Source: Enoplolaimus lenunculus (taxonomy: Eukaryota; Nematoda; Enoplea; Enoplida; Thoracostomopsidae). From it: DNA of 64,000 nucleotides. Where the stretch lies: positions 56,937 through 120,936 of the forward strand of contig JASANG010003883.1 in NCBI GenBank assembly GCA_030248215.1. Direction: 5' to 3'. Of this stretch, positions 32,860 to 46,089 are shown one piece after another. The first letter of the stretch is position 1, and each line of letters begins with the position of its first letter. The notes under the pieces are model-generated. The model was given only the letters and a program-made list of their open reading frames with translations, had not been told where the DNA came from and made no database searches. Position numbers and translations under genes: made by a program.

Positions 32860-33940
32860 TTGTTTTACAGCGCTGTTCTATGCATCGGCTCATAATGTGT
32901 AGGGCCATGCTTCGCATGTGTGTAGCATTACATTACCCGTTGGTGGATAGGTTTAGTTAAACTACAGAACGTGTTAATGCTCGCAAACTTTTAAACTTTG
33001 CCATACACGCTTTATATTTTTTCACCTGAAGTTTTACTAATATTTTAGGTATTAAAAATTCTTCTCATTCAAAAATTTAAGAAAAATTAGCATTATCCTC
33101 GTATATTTTCTGAAATTTTCTGAGCATGTGTTACCAAAATTTTCAATTTGTGTCCATACTCCATAATTTATCGCACGTTTCCCAGCCACAACGCTTGTTT
33201 CAGGATTTTGGCTTTTTAAGTCACGTGCTTACATGCAGGACTTCAATTTTATGTTCCCCCGTTTACAGTTGCTGAACTGATTGCATTTCGTATGAATTTC
33301 AGGTTGAGTTTATTTATTACAAGTTCTATAGCAAAATTTTCACACTATTTTGAGTAAAACTAGAATGTTAATAGTCATTTAACGTATTAAAACTAAGATT
33401 CTTTGAAATTCACCAAAAATACATTGAAGTCAAACTTAGCTTCAGTTGAAAGTGGGGACCTATAAAAACACAAAAATTAGGTAAACATTATACTTCGTAT
33501 GGCAAATTGTTCTGCATCTGCTACATTTTGAGCAGTCAAACAATAAGTTAGTTTAGATGCGGACTTTTCAGATAACAGAACAAGTTTTCCAGTCTGCAAA
33601 ACTGAACCAACCTATCAATATTTTGTGACTTGAATTAAAATAGAAGTTAATTTATATTTTGTAACCGTGCCAAATACAATAACCGTGTTATGTCTGGGCC
33701 AGTTGAAATTAGTTAAGGACGTGAGAAATTGACACATCATTTTGTTAACGCAGTTTTCTAAGTTTTTAAATCGTTCTACAGAGCCGTTTTATTGAAATAC
33801 AAAAGGAAACACGTAGCTAGTGTAAATAAAGCACCACGAAATGTTTGTTAGGTTTATTAAATATGTTTTAAGATATAATTGCACGTGCGGCTTGCTTGTG
33901 CAAAGTGTTTGCGATTTTCAATCCAGCCAATGATTGCAAA
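32860..33940. other. AT-rich sequence, nothing recognised
   Basis: No coding frame, tRNA-like unit or window repeat was identified across about 1.1 kb. Confidence 0.35.
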
Positions 33941-33942
33941 TT

Positions 33943-35083
33943 AATTGGACTTGCAGGACTATTCATACATATGAATTAATTCTTTGCGCATATTCTTCAT
34001 GAATAAGTTACAGCCCCAAGTTCTCCGTATAAATTTTCGAACAAAACTTACAGGTGCAAGCTTCAGCTGCAAGAAACATTCACGAGTAAAGTAGGTTTTA
34101 CTGGAAATTTCTTGGCTTGAGACAGTTTTCAAAGCATAAATTTTTTGCTTAGTACTCTATAGAAATAAAACTAGGCTAGTCAGCCTCGCCGTAATCTGCG
34201 AAATATCAAACAAGTCTCGTATTTGAATTAATTGAATATTAATTAAATTTAAAAGGTTTGTATTCAGAATCGCTTAACAACCTGGTTTTTGATTGGCGCG
34301 ACTTGCAAGGGCTGTCACACGAAAGAATTAAATTTGATAGCATTAAATATATTTGGAATTTACAACATGCACGATTCGGTTCTGGATTCGGCAAATTAGC
34401 ACTGGATCCGGATTCGGTCAAATTGTGGATTTGGTGCCACCCTACCGGCACCCCCGGTTCGCAACCTGGGAGAAATTTCTGAGTGGGGTTGCAGAATTTT
34501 TAATAAAGCGTCAATTGCACTAGTCAGTATTTAGTTGCGCCAAAAAATGAGCACATAGTAAAAATCAATCGTGTAAATAATAAACGTGGTTCAAATATAT
34601 GAAACATATATACGTATGATCGAGATGAGAGGGAATGTTTAGTTCATACTGATGTTTTTCCCAAAAAGGAAGGGACGTAAAATTAGGGGGTGAGATCTTG
34701 AGCGGGGGGCTGAACCGTTGGAAATCTTTAAGTGGGGACTGGGGCTTTTTGTAAGTGGGGGCCTGACCCTCTCGTAGCGACCCCCAATTTAATAGGGCTT
34801 CAAACTTGTTTGATATTTCGCAGTTTAGGCGAGGCGGACTGGACTAATTTTGTATCTATTGGGTATTAAGCGGAAATTGTAGGCTTTGTAAGCGGTTTCA
34901 AGACAAGCAGTTTCGAGTAAAACCTTATTTTCGCGTGAGTGTTGATTGCAGCTGAAGCTTTCCACTACAAATTGTGTTCAAAAATTCATTCGGAGAACTT
35001 GTAGCTGCAAATAATTAATGACGAATATACGCCAGAAACTAATTCGAATACGTGAATGAATAGCCTTACAAGTCGAATTAATT
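33943..35083. repeat. 1.1-kb inverted repeat with about 280-bp arms
   Basis: The left arm (about 33943-34225) and right arm (about 34800-35083) are diverged inverted copies. Paired phrases include AAGTTCTCCG/CGGAGAACTT, AAGCTTCAGCTGCAAG/TTGCAGCTGAAGCTTT and CTGCGAAATATCAAACAAG/CTTGTTTGATATTTCGCAG. The core holds a fragment of the GGTGCCACCC repeat type (about 34371-34445) and G-rich lines near 34690-34770. GCAGCTGCAA units link it to the ACACGTGCAAG family. Confidence 0.6.
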
Positions 35084-35084
35084 C

Positions 35085-35850
35085 ATTGAGCGAAGCGTTT
35101 TATGTTTAGTACTTGGGGGTCGAAAGGTGGATGTCCGTCTGTCTGTCCGAAAAGAATCTCAGGAACCGCTGAACCGATTTTAATAAACTTTTTTTGTTTG
35201 AAAGCCAATTATCCTGGGGTGTTAACCTCGCATTGGGGTTTTAAAATTGCAAGCCGTTTAGTAGCTACAAGCTAATTTGCTTAATTAATTAAGCCTAAAT
35301 TAGGACTTTCCACAATATTTCACTAATTATTACAGTTATAAGCAATCTAATTTTAGCATGAAAGGTTTTTTGGGTGCGAGAAATCTGCGTACACTGTTTG
35401 TTTACAAACCTCCAAAACCGAAACTTGAGCAGCTAGCTAATAGATAATTTGCATATTAGCATAGTTTATAAGCCTAAATTAGGACTTTTTACAATATTTC
35501 ACTATTATGGTTAAAAGCAATATAATTTCAGCAGTAATGGGTTTTTAGGTGGGAGGAATTTGAATAAATTGTTTACAAACACCCAAAACCGCAAATTGAA
35601 TAGTTAGTTAATATCTAACTTGCATATTAGCTTAATTGACAAGACAAAATTAGGAGTTTTTAAATTATTCCAATAATTATTAGGGTGGCTGAAGGGTTTT
35701 TGGGTGCGAGAAATCGGAGGAAATTGCTTAAAAACCTCCAAAACCGATATATGAATAGTTAGCTAATAACTAATTTGCATATTACCTTAATTGCTTACGT
35801 GAGTTCGAGCTTTCCTCAATAAATGTAGTCCCACTACGACTGGTTCATTA
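35085..35850. repeat. Interspersed element with internal ~110-180 bp repeats, copy A
   Basis: It begins ATTGAGCGAAGCGTTTTATG, then a GTCCGTCTGTCTGTCCG run and TCTCAGGAACCGCTGAACCG, then several units containing CTAATTTGCATATTAG and AACCTCCAAAACCG. It ends AATGTAGTCCCACTACGACT. The same element lies reversed at 53842-55020. Confidence 0.7.
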
Positions 35851-36208
35851 TTGCCTGAGCTGATAATTCATAGCTTATGCTTGATATTTATTTATGCAGT
35901 GTGTAGATTCAGAATGAAAATGACGTTTCCTTGCAAATACTTGCAACAACTGCAAGTAACTCCTGCCACTTGTAGCTGTGAGTTCTCGCTGCAAAAACTG
36001 ACACGCGTGACTAGGGCGGGCTTAACGGCAGTATTTTGTCAGAAAACTCGGTTCGATGACAGGTCAAATGTATGCTAATGAACAGCTTCTGTGAATATAG
36101 CGACCTATTTCGCATCACGTTTAGATCTAGGATCAGTACGTTTATAGAGTCATACGTATCATATTAGCTATCGAACGTACGTACAAATAGTAGCGAATAT
36201 ACAAGTAT

Positions 36209-39200
36209 ATGGGTTCCAATGTTAGCAGCGTGGAGCAGTTAGCGGATTGTCCCCATCTAAAAACCTGGGCAGGTTTGCAACCGATATCGGACAATGATCC
36301 GTTTTGGAATCAACTGCTTTCATATACATTGGAGGATGGATCACCTACAAGGTATTTGTGCTATTCTAAGCAGGAGTTTATACTTCGACCGGATTTTGAA
36401 GTCGTCGAATCTTTGAGGAAGAAATTTTAAATTTTAGGCCGGAAACAATCGGAATTGCACATAACAGGTTTCTGATAAATTATTTCAATTTAATAATTGT
36501 GTTCTATACAAGGTGTGGTACCCATAGAAACTGAAATTGGGCGTTTGTGCCCCTCAAATAGAAGGTTGCTCTTGTATGGTTAACCTACTTTTCAGATGTC
36601 ATACGACATGTGGTAATGCTGTAAAATCGTCGGGTTATATATACCCATTTACATTCATGATTCTGTTATGAGATTATCAGGTGAAACGGAATTCCGAATC
36701 CGATTGGAATTCAAATTGAAATAACGTTCCGATTTCGATCCAATGTATAATCGGAATCGGAACCGAAATTTTTCATTTTGTTTGCGGTTTTGTTATAATT
36801 TACGGAGCTTCCGATTCCAGTTTGAAATTCCATTCCGATCCCGATTGAGGTTAGCTCCGTTTCGCAGCTTATTATTTTCAGAAACGAACTTATCCTGATG
36901 AATGATTCTGTGATTGACTATTGTGAATCTCTGATGTACAACAGTGCAACAACGCATAATTTGCAGTCATTTGTTCAAGTTATTTTAAGACGTTCTGGTG
37001 AAGTTGAAGCGTCTGAACAGTGTAAAAAGTAAATAATGGTTTTCGGATTCTAGTTACATTTATATACTAAGTTTCAACCGACTATCCAGCTTCGACTGCG
37101 GCAAAAATTGACATACATCCTGATCCTCAATTCTACATTGCCGCATATGTATCGCTAAAAATATAACAGAACTCTATATTACCTATTCTAATATTTATGA
37201 CCAAAATCACAATATTTCGATGTGAACTTTATTCCAAATGACACAAATAATTAATAAGAACTCCAGAGGGAGCCCTATATTGAACCACCCCCCTGAAATA
37301 TTGTTTAATATCCGATTGTACGCCGACATTTACATAAATATGTTTAATTTTTTATCACTAGGGTTTGTTCGTAGGTACGTAAAGTTAAGTAGATAACATG
37401 TTGTTAATCGAGCTATCAAGCTTTGAGACTCGGTAATGATGCCGGACTGGATAATGGCGTTATTTATAAGCTGTTGCAGGAGTAGTAATCTGTCTGGATA
37501 ATTTCTGAAATTTATATATTTTGTTTTGTTCTATTTTACGTATATATGTATACGTAAAATACACAGCAGCGTCGTTTTCGAATACGGATAATATTTTGGG
37601 GTTAATTTTACTCAATTTTGTTCTGATACTATTTCATACACCATCATATAATATGTGTTGTTTCAGTCAGCTATTTTTGTGGCAATTTCGCAATGCACTT
37701 CGTATTTTGAAGCACTTTTGCAATTTTTTGGCGTCACGGGTGGATCAGTTTCAATTTGCTCAATGTTTTGATTGTGATAGCCGTGATAGTAAGAAATGAT
37801 AGCGGCCATTGTTGAGTATAAATAATTAAGTACTTAGTTTTTACTCATTATTGATTAAAGCGTTTGGGGCCACTTGCAATATTTTTTTATAGGATAAGTT
37901 CTTAATATTTTCTTTTTGTTCTTGTTTGATTTTACACATTTTGCTAGCTTTTCACCGACTTGTTTTCTGCAGGATTAAATTTGGGACTTTATTCTGCTTA
38001 GAATCTAATGATAATTAATGAATTTAGTATAATACACTTCGGTATCCAGTATTTATGCCCGTTGACATGATCTAAGACTATCACCGAGCAACTATCAAGT
38101 CAAGTTGCTTATTTTCAATATAAAGTTTAGTTTCAATTAAAACTATTTTTGTAATTAAATAAATTTATATGATGTACCTGTGGCTTAAATGAACTTTTGG
38201 CTTGTTTACAAAAACTTCGTTTGTGAGCTGGTATCTTAGAGTCCTTTAACGTTAGGAGACATTAGATACACTGCTGATTTTCTCTAAATTAGTGCTTTTA
38301 TTTGTTTTAGACAGTACCAGTCAGTTTTGGGCGACATACACACCTAAAACTGAACATACCGAAACATCAAATGCCGCTGAGCTTATTGCTGTTCTTGTTG
38401 AAATAATAACTAAACTTCCAATTAAGTACGTAATAACCAACCATGTTTATTGATTTTTTATTGGTGCTTCGGTTATAGCGAAATTTCGAAAACACTTTGA
38501 ATATATAGAATAAGCATTCGAAAGCAGAAATAAAAAAGCAAATAATTATGGCAGAAACAAGTTTAAAATAGCCTTTGCACGGTTCCGAGAAACCAGATCC
38601 AAAGCGTATTTTATTCACGAAATACATACAATATATACAGCACAATTTCTAATTTAATAAAATATGGAATTAAATCCTGAAAAATATATCTGTGAATAGT
38701 TTTTTCAGTGATTTCACATTCACAACTCACTTCGAAACGGTCAGTTGCGTTATATCTTTGCTCTCTACTCAATTGTTTGTCGATCGCCCTGTTACAACAT
38801 CAAAATTTTTTCGCGCATTGCTTGATAAGTAAGACATTATTATGGACAGTGTGTTTGGGAAAAGTTATTTATGTCTTTGTTCACGTGGGAATTGCTTGCT
38901 AGCATTGAAACAGGTTTAATTTTTCCATAGCTAGATTTGTACAGGGTGGCACCGAATTCGAATACAGTGCTACGTAATTTCCGAATCCGAAACCGAATCC
39001 CAACGTTGCCTGTTGCAAATTTCGGATATATGTATAATTTGTTTCAGAATATGAATGCAGTGCAAGCCAATATATTTCGTTACTGACTTCAGTTCGGAGA
39101 TTTGTGACTTGAAACAAAAAAATATTGGTTTATCTGACAAGATATTTTTAAAAATTTTAATGCATAAAAATGAAAAACATATTGCCAAACGAACATTGTT

Positions 39201-42200
39201 GGATTCGGCGTTTTCACAACCGAATCCAAGTCAAAAACTGTTGCCGAATCCGAATACAAACCTTGTTGCCACCCTGGTTTGTAATAGTCGTAATTGTGCG
39301 CCTAGTTATATGAATACTGCAAAATTGTTTTTGAGCAGTTTACTGTAATCGTAATGATGTTTTCAATCAGGTTTTTGTGATTTGGTGCATAACTGATTAA
39401 AACGTTTTGTTTGTTCACTTTAATTAAGCTTGTCTCTTACGGTTTATTATGTTAGGCTCTTAAAAAAGCCGAATCGTTAAGCACATATCTCGAAGGTTTA
39501 CAGGCAGCTTGTGTGCTCTAGTTTTATTATTTATCACGTCATCGGCCCATGTTAGTTTTAGGGCCGTTCCGGTGTCTGGATGGTCTGTAAAAGAGTACGC
39601 TTACATTCAAGAGTACATTTTTTTGCTGAAGGTTAGGCTTAGAATACGCTTTTGTAACCCTTAGGCTTAGGTTTAGGCTTAGAAATACGTTTAATCTTTT
39701 GTTACGGCCCTAAAGTAACATTGGCCACGTCATATATTCTGGATATTCTGCTATGTAGTGTTGATAGAATTATTTTCCAACCAATATAGCTGCCGTTTGA
39801 TTGGCTGGCACTTTTCCTTGACCTTTTTAAGTTAAATATTTTGCGTTTTAAAATTTTCTTCAGCTCTGGTGTTGCGTCTGCTGTCTGTAAACGTCTTATT
39901 TCAAATTATTTGATACTCGCGAGTCGATCGAAGATGGACCGAGAACCCAGCTGGTCTATTACTGGTGAATTATATTTCATAAGACTGTTGATTTGTAACT
40001 TTATAGAACTTCGAATGTTTCGTTGTGTTTCAAATTTTAGATGAGTCTGCACGCATATGACGTGTTGTTTCTTGCCAATGGCCGCGTCAAGGCCGTTGAT
40101 CGACTCGCATTTTTACGTTAATCAAGCATTGTTTTCTGGCAAGCGAAGTAAATTAAGTATTGTAGACTCTAATCCCACAAATTTATAGTTACAACTTTAT
40201 TTTCTTCCAATGAATTCAGGCGCTCGCGCTACATATATCTAAGAATACAGCCCGTTATGGTTCAAACTAAAGCACAATGTTTAACTCTTTAACGAACGTG
40301 TTCTTATTCGACTAATTTGGTTGCAGACACTGTTCGACATGTGTTAAGCGGCGACAGTCATAATTATCAGCAACAAGAAGCAATCGCATGTCAGTCTTTG
40401 CGTCTATTATTAGTCTTGGTTGCTCAGGGTTACTCAGTAGGCGCCGATGTGTCCGGTGGAGAACCGGAGACAGAAAACGAACCGAAATTAAATCCGTTTT
40501 GCAACGCTGTTTCAAATATTGCTAATTCTCAAGGTAGTTATAATATTCAATTTGATATAGTTACAAATTGAAAAGAAATGTTTGACGTATATATAATATA
40601 TATGTTATATATATACCTGGCTCGAGTTGCCAGGTAAAACTAGACACAGATTAAAGGCAGAGGTTAAATTTGAACACAACTTATACAGAGTTACTTACCT
40701 ATTTACTACGCTGTTAATCAAATACGTGGTATTTTAGTGAAATGAGGTAAACCAAATGTTTTACTACAGCCGAAGCGGGATAGTGGATTTTTCACTGAAA
40801 CCGTATATTCGGTAGTGCCCCCTGTTTGCTGGTATCGATTGTTAATGATTGTTTTTTTAGAAAATTCGTCACTGTATGCAATGAGCAAAGAGAATGCTGG
40901 CGTTTTGATTAAACTCGACTACGCGTGTTTATACGAACTACTCGCTGAACGTTGTGCCCATGAACAGGCGTCACTGTTTTTGCTGTATCTGCTGGTGCAT
41001 CACAATTTAGGATTTCGGAATTACGTCTTGTCGCGTGTTAATATCGATGTATTGGTAAGGAATGTTTTTGTCTAATCGTTAAAACAGTTGTCCTTGTATA
41101 CGTAAGCTGGATTTGGTATCGTGCGCAGGTCAGAAAGATGGCGGTCAGAGTTTCAGACCTGTTCGTTTAGTTCTTGGTTTTGTTGGCGATGACAAAGCAA
41201 AGGTTTTCAGGTTCGCACTACAACTGCTTTAGACGAACGTTCGCAGCGTTGTGTAGTAAATGCTTGATATCTGTTGATACTCCAATATATTTTTGGTGCA
41301 CATTAGCATCAAAATTTTAAGTAGTCTGCTATATTTACGTGTGCATGCTGTAAAATGTTTGAACTTTTATTCAGTTGGTATTTTGTGTCTGGCTGATAGC
41401 CAAGTACAACTAAATAAGTGGCCTCGAATTAATGTATTTCTACGCGTTTTTCAAGATTATTCCACTCCTCGAAACATTATACTCAAGCAAGCCTTCAACT
41501 GCAGCAAACGAACATCACGTATATTTGGCACTTGTAATCATTTTGATTTTAAGCGAAGATGATTTTTTCTGTCGAATTGTGCATGAAACTGTAAGTTTTT
41601 GTAATATTCAGCTCGATATTTTAGTTTTGTTTTGACGGCAATATTTTTTGTTTTAGTTTTCAAACAACTGAAAAAGTTGTAAACGGTAACGTAGTGCAGC
41701 CATGTTTTTGCAAAGTTGTGTAATTGGTTCGATGGTGTATAACGGAGGAGAACTTCGGTATGCAAAACTTTTCGGTTAGAAACCTGTGTCAGGATTAATT
41801 TTTTCGGTGTTATCTGGGCTAATTTGACTAATTTTCCGTTCCGACAAATTTTGTAAGGTGTTGGTCTTTATTTGTGAGTGAAACTGTTTATTATTCTGCA
41901 TGTCCCAACGATTACTATTTCTTTTTGTTTCAAAATGATTTTGCCTGCCATTACTTATGTTTTTATGGTGTAGGTACCAGCAAATATTCCGTGGATCGGT
42001 GATAAGCTTCCGTCTGGCATCAGCCTTGGCGGCCTCGTGGTTGTGGTTTTGGTGAAAACAATTCAATTGAATATGTTTCGTGGAAAGGTAATAATTCAAG
42101 CGCGCAATTCTAAACAACCAGGTTTTATTGGTAGTTTCTGGCTTTGCCATACTGAACTAAGTTAATTTCGCCAAACTAAACACGAAAAGTTTAAGCTTTC

Positions 42201-44691
42201 TGACGTTTAAAGTAGTTACATATTCTGTAGAAGTTTGCTCTTAACCTGTGTGTTTGTATAGAATTTGATGAGTTTGTTATTTCAGGACTCATATTTACAT
42301 ACGAATTGTCTTGCTGTGCTTGCAAATATGTCGACACATTTCAAAGAATTGCAATATCCTGTCTGCCAAAAACTGCTCAGGTAGAGTAATACATGAAACA
42401 TATTCCCAATGTGCTCTATGCTGTGGTCGTATGTATTTTACTGTTACTTTTGATTGCTGAACTATTAACTCATTGTATTTTTAGGATTTGTATAATTCTA
42501 TGCATGTATTCTCGGATGTGTCTAGCACCTATCGTCAGTTTGTTGGTGATTCTCGGCTGTGTGTAGCACATATCGTCAGTTTGTGATACGTCTTGTGTTG
42601 TATAAAAAAGTGAACGGTGAGCGTCAAAATTAATTACATTTAGAGCATTTGATATGCGTTGCTACGGCTCCAATTTGAACTGCATACGTTCCTCAGTTTG
42701 AAACATTATCGTGAACTAGAGTAATAGGTGCTATACACATTTGAGAATATGTGCCCCGGAACAATAACAATAATATGTTTCAATAACGTGCTGTCATGCT
42801 AGAAATCGTTGTGTATGATTGAGGATTAGAATTCATTAACTTTCATTGACGAAGTTTTAGCCTTCTGGAACAACTTGTTAAAAGATATGACCGAATTCTG
42901 AGCAAACAAGGTGGCGAACCTTCAAGCTCACGATCCTCGTCAGTGAGCGCCGCTGAAGATTATAAATTAGAGGTTAGCAGTGTTGATGTATATGCATTTA
43001 TCACTATAACTTGTGTACATCGTGTCACAATTCTTCATGTCTATAGAGCGTTTGTCGCGAAAGAAAATACTTGTGTGTATTCAAATAGTTTTTGATAGCA
43101 TTTACTTTGTGATTAGGGGTGTTTTTATATTTGAGATAAAATTTGTTAGTTTTCAGACGGTTGGTGATTTCGGTGTGATTGAAGAAGGCATTCGAATGCT
43201 GTTAGAAGTAATCAATAATTGTCTTTCGCTTGGAATTCGGCATAATTTTCATTTTGTCTACACTGTGCTGCATAAGCAAGATCTGTTCAGTTCACTAGCG
43301 CGACATTCGTGTTTTACAGACGCTTTGGTCAATATTGATACGGTTAGCAATGTAGTTTTTAAAGATGGCAGTATCTCAAGTCAATTTAAATAAGATATAG
43401 TGTGAAATTTGAACAACGTTAACGCAATTACGATGGTGCAATCTAAACATTCTGTGCATGGCCCATATTCTCAAATAAGTACAGCACCAATTACCGATTA
43501 GCGATAGGTATTGAAGCTGATGCACTCTTGCAGTCACTGATCTGAAAGTTTGCAAAGTATTAGGGCAAATCAAATCCGAACGATGTGCTAAATTTTGAAG
43601 CTCATCGGTAGCTGCTTCGAAATATACAAGACCTATCACAAACTGGTGATACGCCCACACACATTTGAGAATATGGCACAGATATTCATACAGCGAAGAC
43701 AGGCCCATAGTAGGGTCTTATTAACATCGAAATATTTGTTTAACACAATAATAAAATGGCGAAAGCAAACGCAATGAACGTAATTGCGATTATTGTGTAA
43801 CGGTTTTTGTATCTGAGTGTGACTCATGAATCACTAAAGACGTATAATATTTGAATTTTGATATATGTACGTCCACAAGAACGTTATCAAAAAACTTTCA
43901 CAACTTTAACTGACTTTGCAAAACGGTTATAAATTTTGACTGATAATGGTGTGTACGCCAGTTAGCATTAAGGTTGGTTGTATGTTGGCTGCCATAGTGT
44001 TTTTTCACTCATTCACGATTAATAGCACTTTTTTCATAGGTGTGCAAACACTTTTCAAATGTTATCGCTAAAAATACAGACGCATCAACGGTTGATGATG
44101 TCATGAAGCATGTAACTACCGAAGCGAAAAGATTTCCGTTAGAAAAGTTAATGGTAAGTTTTGAATTTTTAGGATTTTTAAAAACGTTTTATCAAACACT
44201 GTTGGCAGTTGTGAAATACAATTTGAGCTGTCAACCACGTTGGCTGAACGTGTGAAAAATTTGATATTTCGTTCGTTTAAAGTAAAAAATTGATAACCTG
44301 GGGTTTAACTTGAGCTGGAGGAATTCGGTCCATATATAGACCAAGCTTGCCACTAAGTACCTTAGCTAAAAATTACTAAGTTTTACCCCTGGCTGAACTC
44401 GAGGGTGCCTATGAAAAACATCTCGAAACTGGGCGAGTTTAAAATTGCCAGTTTTATTACAGTAAAACAGTATAAACATGTATATTTTCAATGCCTTATT
44501 TTTAGAAACCTGCTCAAGTCAAATTTAAATATATCGAGGATGAAAATGTGGAAAATTTTTTTGTTCCCTACGCGTGGAGTATTGTTGTAAAAAACAGTGG
44601 CAGTTACTGGGATCCTGAGCGGATAAAGCTGTTCGACGCAGTGAGTTTGTTTGCACGACAGTCGTTTGAAAAACAAGTTAAAGTTTTATGA
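36209..44691 (+). CDS. DYM: Dymeclin (DYM), complete, 15 exons
   Basis: Dymeclin is a myristoylated Golgi-associated protein needed for Golgi organisation and traffic. Exons: 36209-36351, 36882-37028, 37667-37788, 38311-38425, 38709-38828, 39864-39964, 40327-40533, 40861-41054, 41456-41590, 41974-42087, 42286-42380, 42861-42972, 43157-43342, 44040-44153, 44506-44691. All introns are GT-AG, phases agree, and exon lengths sum to 2091 bases, giving 696 residues (human 669). Conserved landmarks: MGSN N-terminal myristoylation motif, ISDNDPFWNQLLS, CQSLRLLLVLV, HEQASLFLLYLLVHHN, NEHHVYLALVIILILSEDD, LHTNCLAALANMS, GVIEEGIRMLLEVINNCLS and KFKYIEDENVENFFVPYAWS. The segment matching human LASGVATGLWTVF is missing between exons 6 and 7, and the C-terminus extends past the usual LF-tail. 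A GTGAGT at 44641 could instead be a donor to a further exon. Confidence 0.92.
36660..36870. repeat. CCGATTCCGA-type repeat in dymeclin intron 1
   Basis: GTGAAACGGAATTCCGAATC at the left and GGTTAGCTCCGTTTCG at the right are inverted. Subterminal CCGATTCCG/GGAATCGGAA units fill the element. Same architecture as the CAGGGTG group, with different end sequence. Confidence 0.55.
38942..39277. mobile_element. CAGGGTGGCACCGAATTCG MITE in dymeclin intron 5
   Basis: Ends CAGGGTGGCACCGAATTCG and CCTTGTTGCCACCCTGG are inverted. Subterminal CCGAATCCGAA units. The minus-strand and plus-strand frames here are repeat by-products. A fragment of the same subfamily is at 34371-34445. Confidence 0.7.
39544..39725. 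mobile_element. TTAGGC-type MITE, second subfamily, in dymeclin intron 5
   Basis: GGCCCATGTTAGTTTTAGGG at the left and GGCCCTAAAGTAACATTGGC at the right are good inverted ends. The interior has GGCTTAGGTTTAGGCTTAG. It ends about 140 bp upstream of exon 6. Confidence 0.8.
42497..42765. mobile_element. MITE, ATTCTCAAATGTGCG family, in dymeclin intron 11
   Basis: GTATTCTCGGATGTGTCTAG, ACCTATCGTCAG (twice, a local duplication) at the left, and AGGTGCTATACACATTTGAG at the right. Confidence 0.65.
43461..43680. mobile_element. MITE, ATTCTCAAATGTGCG family, in dymeclin intron 13
   Basis: CCCATATTCTCAAATAAGTA at the left and CACACATTTGAGAATATGGC at the right, about 220 bp with inner GCGATAGGT and TATCACAAACTGG blocks. 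Confidence 0.7.
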
Positions 44692-45500
44692 ATGACAGTA
44701 AAGCGGATATTGTTTGTGTTGTTCTTGTTCGTGTAATGGCATAGCATTGGCCTACGACTAAGTATTAGAACGAAAAGATTAGTCTAAAACTACACTTGTA
44801 TGAGTTTTATTAGAAAGTAAGTTTAAACGTAAACATAATTTTAAATTCTAATGCTTAAAACCACTTTAGGTTTTATGAAGGACAATAAATCGTTTTTTAG
44901 CCTTCAACTTAAGGTACTAAGATCGGTGTGGCTTTAAGTGGTGTAACAGTAGCATTAAGAATTAGTCCAGAATTACGCCTAAGTTAAAAGAGTAAAATTT
45001 AGTGCGAAATTTTAGCGTAAGTCTAAAAATTAGTCTAAAGCGTAAGTGCAAGTGTAAAAAAACTAGTTTCATGAATAAACCTACTTGAAATATGCTGTAA
45101 TGCTTCTACGATAGACCACAGGACGTACCAAAAAGCATCATGGACCCATTGTGACTGCATAGCTGCCTTCGACATAAAGTGACATAGGTTACATTATTGC
45201 GGTTTTTGTCATGGTATATCATTGTTTTTATTTAGGTTAAGATAATATGGGATTCAGTTACAATTGGTATATATTTGTTACGTTTTTATCGCTATTTGTA
45301 TTATTTTAAACATAAACCTGTAATTACTTCATACAGCGTTTGCTTAGAGTTAATTATTAAGGTTTTGTGGTTAAAACTGAACTTTGAGCTTTATCTTGTT
45401 GCTGTATTACTGCATGTTTCTTTCACGTGAATTTTTTCGGAACAATGGTACAGGTCGAATTAAGTAAAATTTATGATTACATGACGTTAGGTTATGATGT
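44692..45500. other. AT-rich sequence downstream of dymeclin
   Basis: Loose TTAGTCTAAA, TTAAGCC-like words near 44750-45060 look like eroded TTAGGC-type element ends. No coding frame seen. Confidence 0.35.
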
Positions 45501-45516
45501 CCAGTATCCAGCGCCT

Positions 45517-45850
45517 AAACGGATAGTAAAACTTTACAGAAACGGAAAACGGATATTGAAGTGTAAATGTTTTATATATGTTTTATTTTTCTGTCAATAC
45601 AGTTGAGCAATATCAAATATTAGCCGGACTTTCTAAAATTTTAAAGAAAAAATAGCAGATGCACCGAATTTTTTTCAGATTTCAAATGAAATTAGTCGTA
45701 TTTTCTGTATTCAGCAATATGTGGCATACATTTCTGTAATAAAAATTGCGCGATTTATACGTTGTTTAGAACTTATTTTGAACGTAAAAACAATGAAGGT
45801 TCCGGTATTTCGGTAGTTTGAAACAGATATGTGGTTTATATCGTACCAGT
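45517..45850. repeat. AGGGTGTAAACGGATA-family repeat, reversed
   Basis: TAAACGGATAGTAAAACTTT, GAAAACGGATATTGAAGTG and a terminal TTCCGGTATTTCGG are the reverse arrangement of 27169-27490. About 330 bp. Confidence 0.6.
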
Positions 45851-45895
45851 ATTCTCGGTTAATAATGAATGTGCTTTAATAATGTATAAATTAAT

Positions 45896-46089
45896 GGCCC
45901 ATATGTAAACGTCAGGGACTGAGAGTTTTTCTGTGGGTCTAGAATAGAGTAAGCTTAAGCTTTAGACTAATTTGTTTGCTTGGTTTTGGCTTAGGAATAT
46001 GCTCATTCTTACGCTTAGTCTCAGGCTTTGGCTTAGGCTTAGGAATATGCTTATAAAATACTGTTCCGCCCCTGTTCTTTACATTGGCC
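45896..46089. mobile_element. TTAGGC-type MITE copy
   Basis: GGCCCATATGTAAACGTCAG at the left; TGTTCCGCCCCTGTTCTTTA, CATTGGCC at the right. Two GGCTTAGG tracts are separated by GAATATGCTCATTCTTACGC. Confidence 0.8.

Noticed and set aside
34371-34455. Plus-strand frame reading RFGSGFGKLALDPDS as a gene
   Set aside because: It is part of a GATTCGG/CCACCC repeat fragment of the CAGGGTGGCACC subfamily.
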